This document shows, piece after piece, positions 20,201 through 26,730 of a stretch of 64,000 nt of DNA. A model generated the notes under the pieces. That model searched no databases, was not told the DNA's origin, and saw nothing but the letters and a program-made list of their open reading frames with translations. Positions within the stretch are counted from its first letter, which is position 1. Every line of letters begins with the position of its first letter. The stretch covers positions 1 to 64,000 of the forward strand of contig NZ_SEWE01000001.1 in NCBI RefSeq assembly GCF_004167665.1. Reading direction: 5' to 3'. The translations under genes and the position numbers were made by a program. The stretch comes from Hymenobacter persicinus (lineage in GTDB: Bacteria > Bacteroidota > Bacteroidia > Cytophagales > Hymenobacteraceae).

Positions 20201-21279
20201 AAAGCTACACCCCTAATGTAGTCGACCCGCAGCCTGAACCGAGCCTAAAGAGCAAATTGTTGAACATTATGCCCGCGCTGGCAGCCTTGTATGCTAAAAA
20301 GCATTTCACAGAACTAGATGATATATACCAGCAGGCTAAACAGCAGGTTCTACAAACAACCTTCTATCAGGCTGCCGCAGTTCGCATCTGTTTCAGCGAT
20401 AAAGGTCAAATTGTGGAAAGCGACCCCCTTGACGTCTTGCGAGAGCCACAATCATTCTTCTTTACTGCCGCATGGGACAGTCCACTAGCACTTTATTGGT
20501 TGCTGCCCGAACTGGAAAGCTTGCTAACAATTACTGGGCTGCGTCAGGAATTACGACTGCTGCTTGAACTGCAACCCGCTGTTGCACGGGGTTGGTTGGC
20601 AACCCAAGGGATTGACGAGGATGTAGTACTGGCCTATTGCCTAACATTAGATGCTCATACCACCTATGATGAGCCGGAAGCGGTTCCACTTCCTGTTTAT
20701 GTGGACGTGCCACCATTAGGGGCAGCAATACGAACTCCATTTTCAACCCCTGTTACAGAGTCCTCCTGGTCTTTCAAGCCCTCAGTAACTCCTGAGGAGG
20801 TCGTGTTATCCGACCAACCAGTTGGCGCGAGGAGTTGGCATCCAGCCCCCATAGTGACATTTACTCCAACTGAGATGGCCGCCTCAGCTACTCGGCTAGC
20901 GAGTGAAGCTGACCGGGTAGCCAGTGGGGAATGGTCTGAAGCCTTTGTTAAGCGGCGATTAACCAGCCAGTCTAGTCGCTTCAGTTCCATAGAATGGGTC
21001 AACGAACATGGAGAAAGTAGGCTGCCCTATGATTTTCGAGTTGTTGAAAATGGAGTGGAGAAATACATCGAAGTAAAAGGGACCCCCTCGGCCGAGAAAG
21101 GTGAGTTCTATTATTCGGTGGCTGAGTGGAAATGGATGTTTGCTCATAAGGACCGCTATAGTATCTATCGCGTGTTCGAAGCTGGAGAGGATACAGCGTA
21201 CGAAGTCGTTATCGAGAATCCAAGTGAGTATCTGCTTCGCGGAGAGCTTTTACCTGTGCCGATTGTACTAACGCTGTAG
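17281..21279 (+). CDS. Sacsin-like GHKL ATPase with C-terminal DUF3883 nuclease-like domain
   Basis: A 1332-residue protein. The N-terminal GHKL/HSP90-type ATPase has the N box ELIQNADDA (Glu47, Asn51, Asp54) and the glycine box GYKGIGFKAVF at 105-115; the G1 motif appears as HQGKAF rather than DNG.G. About 1000 residues without a recognised domain follow. The C-terminal 110 residues match DUF3883, with a PD-(D/E)xK-like set Asp1251, Glu1264 and Lys1266 (YDF...YIEVKG). Large GHKL-DUF3883 proteins occur in bacterial defence islands. The gene is clearly more AT-rich than hsdM or hsdR. It has a 147-bp upstream gap after the peptidase gene and ends 82 bases before the nuclease gene, so it may be a single-gene system or a fourth component. 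Activity is inferred. Confidence 0.8.
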   Translation: MHPKEFIAELYQKRAVYNHHSQAYTVARLLKTVSTDIYSDSLRFLFELIQNADDAALGTENEVHFQFLPGYLITCHQGKAFTEGDIDAITDADASTKTADPTKTGYKGIGFKAVFAKSKRVVIWSGGYQFKFDQEANLPKYPWQIIPIWVESDELPTEVAQFIAQNTYKVYTCLELDSTTKLEEELKHLLNPQLLLFLRRVGRISVASPTQPSYSISRQRTDHSAAYQHVTLIDQEQRTATWLLKIFDQLPVPEALSLEMAEDDKTPEKLRLATVTEVAFAARIEGNTLIPLRPEESRLYTYLPTEETGFAFPFLVNGTFFTTSSRQSLHVDSKWNQWLFELLAEKLLDWLELLAGSEYGLQLLAMLPKRFNSSSQVLKQRFDQGLAATIASRRLVLSTDLTPKTISESLLDETGLAAQSFIDPANMLTFWAATKGAAQANSFVNPAFAHATRLMDYGLTVFRLEHVEPFFRSSNFTEHHAVADNFALLAYFKEKADSDHSGDWFATLQDLPFIYDTSEVLRSPETGVCFPAEVGDASTELGDIPVIHSAVFDQLSAVPPLHKWLEKLGVKRPSEITYITNVLVPALRAGEEVITEASYLQVTNYLFRLHQEGSLSAELVEALRELPLKTSDGQFVAAQHCYLASAYHPLLPLEKTIAELSFVSESYLGNGSGFMEWNQFFKRLKVKDRIELEAITANNSLTALASITNPNWLTAAEAQAQKLSRGFGFGSHNLIAGLKLPSFLNLTASNFKYGQLFWNTLLKQEVSPEPLVAKVLYFYGVGGGRNSYRIQVDNYFTWFVAEQPCIPTTTGKLLPAHEVFLNNKDTEEIAGKYLPVFDCSIRPNQAWRDVLKLRLQLQTTDYLSVLGSIATDGERSQPTPRVLKTIGLVYKALSYTALDGLPEDHKAIRQWAAKNRLVSSTLAFEQPSNLLWIKLDGFANLAGQVKSMYVPANADATSAGFTALMNLFKIRIVESYTPNVVDPQPEPSLKSKLLNIMPALAALYAKKHFTELDDIYQQAKQQVLQTTFYQAAAVRICFSDKGQIVESDPLDVLREPQSFFFTAAWDSPLALYWLLPELESLLTITGLRQELRLLLELQPAVARGWLATQGIDEDVVLAYCLTLDAHTTYDEPEAVPLPVYVDVPPLGAAIRTPFSTPVTESSWSFKPSVTPEEVVLSDQPVGARSWHPAPIVTFTPTEMAASATRLASEADRVASGEWSEAFVKRRLTSQSSRFSSIEWVNEHGESRLPYDFRVVENGVEKYIEVKGTPSAEKGEFYYSVAEWKWMFAHKDRYSIYRVFEAGEDTAYEVVIENPSEYLLRGELLPVPIVLTL

Positions 21280-21361
21280 CTACTCTGACAAAAAACCCGC
21301 TTTATTTATAAGCAATTACCGGCTTTGCAACTAGCATGGCTTGCCATAACTTTTGTGCTTA

Positions 21362-22519
21362 ATGCCAGAGTCGATATTTGACCAGCCTTTATCTGACCAA
21401 AGCGGCCGTAGCGCACAGCGTGGTTTCATCTATCAGAATCACCTGGGGGCTCGATTCTGTCTGGAAATGCTACTTGATGCCACGCTACACCAGGTGTGGA
21501 TGGAAAGCCACGATGATATCACTTTGCTTTGGCAAACTGGCACACCTGAAGCAATTTGTGAGTTTGTGCAGGTTAAGCACATGGAACTGCCTTCGCGGTG
21601 GACAGTTGAAAAAATTACGTACCGAGAAGGCGGTAATGTTGGCACATCACTCTGCGAGAAATCCTTGGCTCAAAGTAGACACCAAGAGAAAGCTCGCTTT
21701 CGTATTGCAACTTCTTACGATGTCCACGATAAGCTAAAGCCGATAAAGTTACCTCTGGGTTCTCCTGAACGGATTGCTCAGCAAACACAAATCCACGAAC
21801 TCATCACCAGTATCGGCCGGCGCTTCAATGGGAGTATGCCCTTCAGCCCCAATGGTGAGGACATTACCTACTGGACAGAAAACTGTTGGTGGGAAAAATG
21901 CCCGGACAGCATTGAAGCGTTGGAAGCCTTGAACATACAGCTCTTAAACCAAGTCCTGAGGGTAAAGGGGCTACGACTGGAAATTGAGCACCGGGATGAG
22001 CTGTATTTACAATTGCTGAACAAAGTGGTTCGCTGCTCTTACCAAGAGCCCTATCGAGTTAGGACCAACTTTAAACTGGAGCGCCAACAGCTAACTGATT
22101 GGCTTATTGAACGCGTAAACGCATTTAATCAAGGCCTAGCTGACAGCAATTCTTTAAGCGCCAAGTTACGAGATGCCGGTTTTTCTGCAGAAACCATTGC
22201 AATGGCGCAAGAGCTTAAGCTTAAATATGTGGGTGAGACCCTTTCCAACGACTTTTGTGAAGGTAGGACGCTGCGGCTGCTTGAAGGCGAAATACTCGGA
22301 GCCTTACTGGACTTACGAACCGAGAAATATTCCCCTGGCTCTACCCTCAGTCCTCGAGAATTTCATGACTTATGTGTGCAGACAGCGAAGGCCATTCTTC
22401 AAGGCGACACCCTTCATAATAGGGCAATTGGGGATAAGCCGATTCCAGGGTTTTTAGCCGTTGGGTATATGTACCAAGCAACGGACCGGTGCTTTGTGCA
22501 ATTTGTTAACCCTACTTAG
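21362..22519 (+). CDS. DUF4297 (Cap4-type) nuclease effector of an ABC-3C/Lamassu-like system
   Basis: A 385-residue protein from ATG 21362; an upstream TTG at 21353 is less likely. The N-terminal GRSAQRGFIYQNHLGARF and the set ESHDDITLL ... FVQVKH (Glu48, Asp52, Gln70-x-Lys72) form the DUF4297/Cap4 variant of the PD-(D/E)xK fold, a double-stranded DNA endonuclease. The rest is a helical regulatory region. The next genes encode a small winged-helix protein and an SMC-like ATPase with 3- and 2-base gaps, so the three form one operon. In such systems the ATPase senses foreign or plasmid DNA and releases the nuclease. An AACTTTTG box just before the ATG suggests its own promoter. Confidence 0.82.
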   Translation: MPESIFDQPLSDQSGRSAQRGFIYQNHLGARFCLEMLLDATLHQVWMESHDDITLLWQTGTPEAICEFVQVKHMELPSRWTVEKITYREGGNVGTSLCEKSLAQSRHQEKARFRIATSYDVHDKLKPIKLPLGSPERIAQQTQIHELITSIGRRFNGSMPFSPNGEDITYWTENCWWEKCPDSIEALEALNIQLLNQVLRVKGLRLEIEHRDELYLQLLNKVVRCSYQEPYRVRTNFKLERQQLTDWLIERVNAFNQGLADSNSLSAKLRDAGFSAETIAMAQELKLKYVGETLSNDFCEGRTLRLLEGEILGALLDLRTEKYSPGSTLSPREFHDLCVQTAKAILQGDTLHNRAIGDKPIPGFLAVGYMYQATDRCFVQFVNPT

Positions 22520-22522
22520 CCC

Positions 22523-23089
22523 ATGGAATCGCTGAAAACTGCTGGCCGAATCTCCAAGGGACTAACCCTAACTTCGGACGATTTTATTGAATCACATGCT
22601 TCCCGTCTGCTACTGCTGGTTTTGCTATGTGGTAGTAAAGACCGTGCTACTTCAACTCAAAAAATTGAAGGCTTAACCAAGCTAGCCAAGCTTGATTTCT
22701 TCGTGCGTTACCCTGCTTTCTTTCAGCGGGCCGCTCAGGCGCTGGGGCACGGTGACCAAAGGATGGATAATAGCAGCTCCGATGCCAAAATGATTCGCTT
22801 TCATTACGGGCCTTGGGATAAACGCTATTATCAAGTTATTCCTTATCTCGAAGCCAAAGGCTTACTGATGGTATCTAAAAAGGGTAGTGCATACAACTTC
22901 ACGCTAACCGAGTTAGGTACTAGCATCGCTCGACAATTAAGTGAAGGAGCAGGCTTTCAATCGCTAGTTGCTAAAATGGCTAAGGTGAAGGAAGTCATGA
23001 GCCCACTCAAAGGAAATCAATTGAAAGAACTCATCTACAAGCTATTTGAGCAAGAAGTAGCCAATAAGAATCTCAACGACATCATTTAA
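22523..23089 (+). CDS. ABC-3C middle component (LmuC/DdmB-like winged-helix protein)
   Basis: A 188-residue protein, mostly helical, with a C-terminal winged-helix-like stretch (YYQVIPYLEAKGLLMVSKKG then YNFTLTELGTSIARQL). Its N-terminal half has ASRLLLLVLLCGSKDRATS and KLAKLDFFVRYPAFFQRA, both typical of middle components of ABC three-component systems. It is flanked by the DUF4297 nuclease gene (3-base gap) and the SMC-like ATPase gene (2-base gap). By analogy with Lamassu LmuC it would bridge effector and ATPase. Family assignment is mostly from position, size and the winged helix. Confidence 0.75.
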   Translation: MESLKTAGRISKGLTLTSDDFIESHASRLLLLVLLCGSKDRATSTQKIEGLTKLAKLDFFVRYPAFFQRAAQALGHGDQRMDNSSSDAKMIRFHYGPWDKRYYQVIPYLEAKGLLMVSKKGSAYNFTLTELGTSIARQLSEGAGFQSLVAKMAKVKEVMSPLKGNQLKELIYKLFEQEVANKNLNDII

Positions 23090-23091
23090 TA

Positions 23092-24999
23092 ATGGCTCGG
23101 CTACTTTTTATCCAGCACATCACTCGCATAAAGGCGGACGGGACAGAAGAAACCCTGGAGTTTGAACCAGGGGTTAACCTTCTCATGGGTCCGTCCAACA
23201 GCGGCAAAACAGTGTGGTTATCTATGTTGGACTACCTATTGGGTGACCGTAGTGGGGTAGAAGACGCATTCGGCGTAGAGGACGTCAATGGCAAGCTGCT
23301 ACCTGATTTATATGTGGCGCTACGAGCTGTAGTACGAATTGGCGATGAAGAATTCCTTTTAGAGCGTCGCTGGAAAGAACAAGGCCTTAAAACCAAAACT
23401 ATTGTTGATGGAGAGGCATTGGGCGCAGAGGAGTTTTCTCACTTTATGATGGAAAAGCTCGGTATCCCATTGCACCGATTCGTTAAGGGTAACCCGTATG
23501 CAGATTCCAGCTTAGTAGAAATCAGCTTTCGGATGATGCTTCGGCACATGTATCTACAGGAGCGGTTTTGGGATGATATTGCTGAACGCCAGCCCCCCGT
23601 GGAGCAGCATGCTGTATTGGCTCAGATACTGAGCTTAACGGATGCTATCTTCTCTCCCATCACGGAGCAGATTATGGAACGCCGAAAGGCTCTTCTATCA
23701 TTACAGGCTGAGAAGAAGCAATTTGAGTCCGTGCTGGACCGCATCGTGCGCGGGTTTAATCATGAAGGAGGCAGCGACATCGTATACTCAAACGATGTAA
23801 CGGCCCAAGCACGTATCCAAGAGCTCCAAACCAAGAATACGGCTCTGCTACAACTGCGCAACAATGTAATTGCAGGTGGGGTGACCACTGCCCTGCAACG
23901 CACTGATATTGGTAATTCAGTCGAAGTGAACCTATCGCAGTTAAAAGCTACACTCGTGGCTGACCAAGAGCGAATTGCGGAAGACCGGGAACGCCATACT
24001 CAACGGTTACAGAAGTTTGAAGGTATCCTCGCCAATGTCGATTTGGAATTAGACCGATTGAACCGACTGCAAACCGCTGGGAATGTGTTTGCTGACTTAA
24101 AAGTAACACACTGTCCGGCCTGTGACCAGCCTGTTGTCGACGACAAGTCCGACCCTGATAATTGCTTCCTATGCCATCGGACCTTGCCTGTGGAAGAGGT
24201 ATCCAATAGACTGGAGTACGAACTGAAGCAGCTGGGGGACGAGCGCAGAGAACTAGTAGAAATCATTGCTCGAATGACAACTGAACTAGTTACTATCCAG
24301 AATACGGAGGCTAAGTTATTGGAACAAACGGCACGCATTGACCGAGATTTGGCGCCACTCCGCGAGCATGTTACAGCATTGGTTGACCCTCGGCTAAGCA
24401 GAATAGACGCTGAAAGGGGGCGTATTGCCGAACAAATTGAAAACTATCGCCGCATCGCCCGAAGCTTAGAAGTTCGGAATCAACTGGTACGAGACATCGA
24501 TGTTGTCACAAAGCAGATTCAAGGCTTGGAGAAGACTGAAGCTCAGCAAGCGCCTGTTGACTTCCAGCTGCCAGCCGACGATTTGACTACTGGTATGATG
24601 CATTACATTAACGAGATTGCTAAAAGCAAACCTGAGCGGTGGCCACTGCAAGGCCGAATCGACCTAACCATCAATGAGCGCGGTTTCAACTTCAATATTG
24701 GCCGCACTAAATGGTCTTCTATTGGAGCTACCCTGCGCGCCTATTTTCTACTTGCTTACCACTATGGCTTGCTACGTCTGTCATTAAATGAGCAGTACAA
24801 GTATCCTGGCTTCCTTATCATTGATTTCCCAGCAGCGCTAGCTGATGGTGCATCTTTAGATGAAGCAGAAAACTATTTAGTACAGCCTTTTATCGACTTA
24901 TGCAATGAGGCGGAAGTCGAGTTACAAGTTATCATTGCGGGCCGCTCCTTTGAAAACATTGAAGGAGCTACGCTATACAGATTTAACAAACAGCGCTAA
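23092..24999 (+). CDS. SMC/Rad50-like ATPase of an ABC-3C/Lamassu-like system (LmuB/DdmC-like)
   Basis: A 635-residue ABC ATPase of RecF/SMC type: Walker A GPSNSGKT at 33-40, long coiled-coil arms at about 190-330 and 365-500, and an apical zinc hook made by two CxxC pairs (Cys341/Cys344 and Cys358/Cys361). The C-terminal ATPase half has GATLRAYFLLAYHYGL and FLIIDFP near 578. Walker B lacks the usual catalytic Glu after the Asp (DFP instead of DEP), a feature met in ABC-3C ATPases. It would bind DNA ends or unusual DNA and gate the nuclease effector. It ends 15 bases from the convergent Fic gene. Confidence 0.85.
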   Translation: MARLLFIQHITRIKADGTEETLEFEPGVNLLMGPSNSGKTVWLSMLDYLLGDRSGVEDAFGVEDVNGKLLPDLYVALRAVVRIGDEEFLLERRWKEQGLKTKTIVDGEALGAEEFSHFMMEKLGIPLHRFVKGNPYADSSLVEISFRMMLRHMYLQERFWDDIAERQPPVEQHAVLAQILSLTDAIFSPITEQIMERRKALLSLQAEKKQFESVLDRIVRGFNHEGGSDIVYSNDVTAQARIQELQTKNTALLQLRNNVIAGGVTTALQRTDIGNSVEVNLSQLKATLVADQERIAEDRERHTQRLQKFEGILANVDLELDRLNRLQTAGNVFADLKVTHCPACDQPVVDDKSDPDNCFLCHRTLPVEEVSNRLEYELKQLGDERRELVEIIARMTTELVTIQNTEAKLLEQTARIDRDLAPLREHVTALVDPRLSRIDAERGRIAEQIENYRRIARSLEVRNQLVRDIDVVTKQIQGLEKTEAQQAPVDFQLPADDLTTGMMHYINEIAKSKPERWPLQGRIDLTINERGFNFNIGRTKWSSIGATLRAYFLLAYHYGLLRLSLNEQYKYPGFLIIDFPAALADGASLDEAENYLVQPFIDLCNEAEVELQVIIAGRSFENIEGATLYRFNKQR

Positions 25000-25013
25000 G
25001 AGAAGTCTCCTGT

Positions 25014-26378
25014 TTAATGCTCTAAGCCTTCGGCACTGCGTCTTGGTATTTCCATGCTGCCACTGCTACGCTCTGGCGCGGGGGGCGTTTTTTCCATAAT
25101 GCCGACCGCACTTTTAAGTTCGCCCAGTTGACTGCTATCCCTCAAGCCGGGAATTCGGTCGGCTGCGTCGATAGACTTACCCACGTTTTCACGATTCAGA
25201 CCGCCGATGAACGGTGTGCGGTTAACATGCCGAATAACTTCCTGTAGTCGTGCCGAGTCCGAGACCTTCCCGTGTTCATGTAGGGCTTGGGCTACTTGGC
25301 CCGCTGCTTTTTGGAATAAAACTTGGGCCTCTTCGTGGGTTTTAGGCATTGGCATCTTCACTGTAGCTTCTTTTAACACAGCCAATTCACTCACCTGTTC
25401 AGCCGACACACGAAACCGCCTCGCATCCGACTGGTCCTGTTTTGCATTGGGTCCCTGCAAAGCAGGGTGCTTGATTATTTTCTCCGCTGCCTGCTGAAAC
25501 TGCGCCAGGTGGGTCTGGATAGCCGCCGGATTCAGATTCGTCGACTCTACTCCCTTCCCCACCGCGACGCCTTTCTCGTAATTGCCAGCACCTGGCATAT
25601 TGGCCACAATATCCATCACCCGGTAGCCCGTCACCTCCAACTCGCGTCGGGCATCAATGGCTTGCATCTGCGGGGATAAGGATGCCAGCGGCCGCGCCTG
25701 ACTAGGGTCCCGCAGCTTTTCGGCTTCAAGGCCGGGTGCCGGGCTAATTACCTGCTCGAACATGGCTTTGAGCGCCTGCAGGTTCTTCTCCGCTTCCTGG
25801 GGCGCGTGCGAGCGCACCATGGCCAGGTCGCGGGCCCGGTTCAGTGTCGCTGGGTCGATGCGGGCGAAGTCAACTTGGTAGCCGGCTTCCTTGCCCAGCT
25901 GCACAAACGTGGCCTGCAGCGTGCGCCCATTGCCGTCGCGAAAGGCGTGGGTATGGTTGTACTGGTCGAGGTAGTAGGCGGCGCGCTCGGCAAACTTCTC
26001 GGCTGGCAGCCCTTTTAAGTAATTCTCCTTGCCCAGCTGCTCGCTGATAGCGTTCAAGCGCTGCTCAATCTCCTTGTGGGGCGCGTAGGTCATCGTTTCC
26101 TTGAAGCCGGTGACGTAGGTGGGCTTGTGCCCCTGAAACTCCCGGTCGGCCCGGGTTTCGCCCGCCCACTGATAGACGCCTTCAAAAAGCTTCTGGTGCA
26201 CCTGCTTGAGGTGGGCGTGGTCGTAGCGCCCGCCGGGAATGCCGCCCTGCAGGTTGAGTCGCTGCAGGCGCAGCAGCGAGGAGTCGGTTTCGGCCTGGGC
26301 CAGCTGCTGGGGGTCGGTAATGCCCAGCCGGTTTATCCGCACTCCGTGCTCGTCGCTGAAACGGTCGCCGGCTACCAT
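25014..26378 (-). CDS. Fic/Doc-domain AMP-transferase toxin
   Basis: A 454-residue protein with an N-terminal Fic domain (about 45-215) and the active-site motif HAFRDGNGR at 144-152, close to the HPFx(D/E)GNGR consensus; His144 would be catalytic and Arg152 binds phosphate. The beta-hairpin flap is seen as KPTYVTGFKETM. Residues 220-454 are Gln/Ala-rich helices of unknown role. Its ATG overlaps the stop of the small upstream gene (ATGA), as in VbhTA-type Fic toxin-antitoxin pairs. It is the last gene of the mob operon, so it may stabilise the plasmid or be delivered by transfer. Confidence 0.85.
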   Translation of the reverse strand: MVAGDRFSDEHGVRINRLGITDPQQLAQAETDSSLLRLQRLNLQGGIPGGRYDHAHLKQVHQKLFEGVYQWAGETRADREFQGHKPTYVTGFKETMTYAPHKEIEQRLNAISEQLGKENYLKGLPAEKFAERAAYYLDQYNHTHAFRDGNGRTLQATFVQLGKEAGYQVDFARIDPATLNRARDLAMVRSHAPQEAEKNLQALKAMFEQVISPAPGLEAEKLRDPSQARPLASLSPQMQAIDARRELEVTGYRVMDIVANMPGAGNYEKGVAVGKGVESTNLNPAAIQTHLAQFQQAAEKIIKHPALQGPNAKQDQSDARRFRVSAEQVSELAVLKEATVKMPMPKTHEEAQVLFQKAAGQVAQALHEHGKVSDSARLQEVIRHVNRTPFIGGLNRENVGKSIDAADRIPGLRDSSQLGELKSAVGIMEKTPPAPERSSGSMEIPRRSAEGLEH

Positions 26379-26650
26379 CAGAGTGCGGGGTTAGGCTCGG
26401 AGGTAGCGGAGCCGGCTGCCGGCCGGTAGCGGGCCAGCAGCATGGCATCAGTGAGCTCAATGGCCTGCTCGATGCTAATCTCCCCGTCCACGTGCCGCTG
26501 CAGGATGGCCAGGGCCTCCGGGCTGGGTGCGGGACCGTTGCTCATCAGGATGGCAATGGAGTTGTTGGCGTGCCGTTCCCGCTCCTGGCGGGCAGTCAGC
26601 TGTTCGGAGGTTAGGCCGGCCGGGGCGGGCGTGAAAAAGCTCTTCATCAT
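26378..26650 (-). CDS. VbhA-like Fic antitoxin
   Basis: A 90-residue protein from ATG 26650 (MMKSFFTPAP; a second ATG follows directly), though the frame is open further upstream. It contains NSIAILMSNG, then PSPEALAILQRHVDGEISIE, matching the VbhA antitoxin family, whose helix places an (S/T)xxxE(G/N) motif in the Fic active site. Here the position expected for Glu reads Ser (MSNG), so the inhibitory motif is weak or displaced. It is translationally coupled to the Fic gene through ATGA. It follows the coupling-protein gene by 80 bases on the same strand. Confidence 0.75.
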   Translation of the reverse strand: MMKSFFTPAPAGLTSEQLTARQERERHANNSIAILMSNGPAPSPEALAILQRHVDGEISIEQAIELTDAMLLARYRPAAGSATSEPNPAL

Positions 26651-26730
26651 ATGGTTTCGGGTGAGGATACTGGGGTACTCGCTTAACAGCAAAAAGGGCG
26701 TAAACGTCGCTTTTTACGGGGTTTTTGAGG

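Noticed and set aside
21362..22519. CBASS Cap4 effector
   Set aside because: No CD-NTase gene in the neighbourhood; the middle component and SMC-like ATPase point to ABC-3C/Lamassu.
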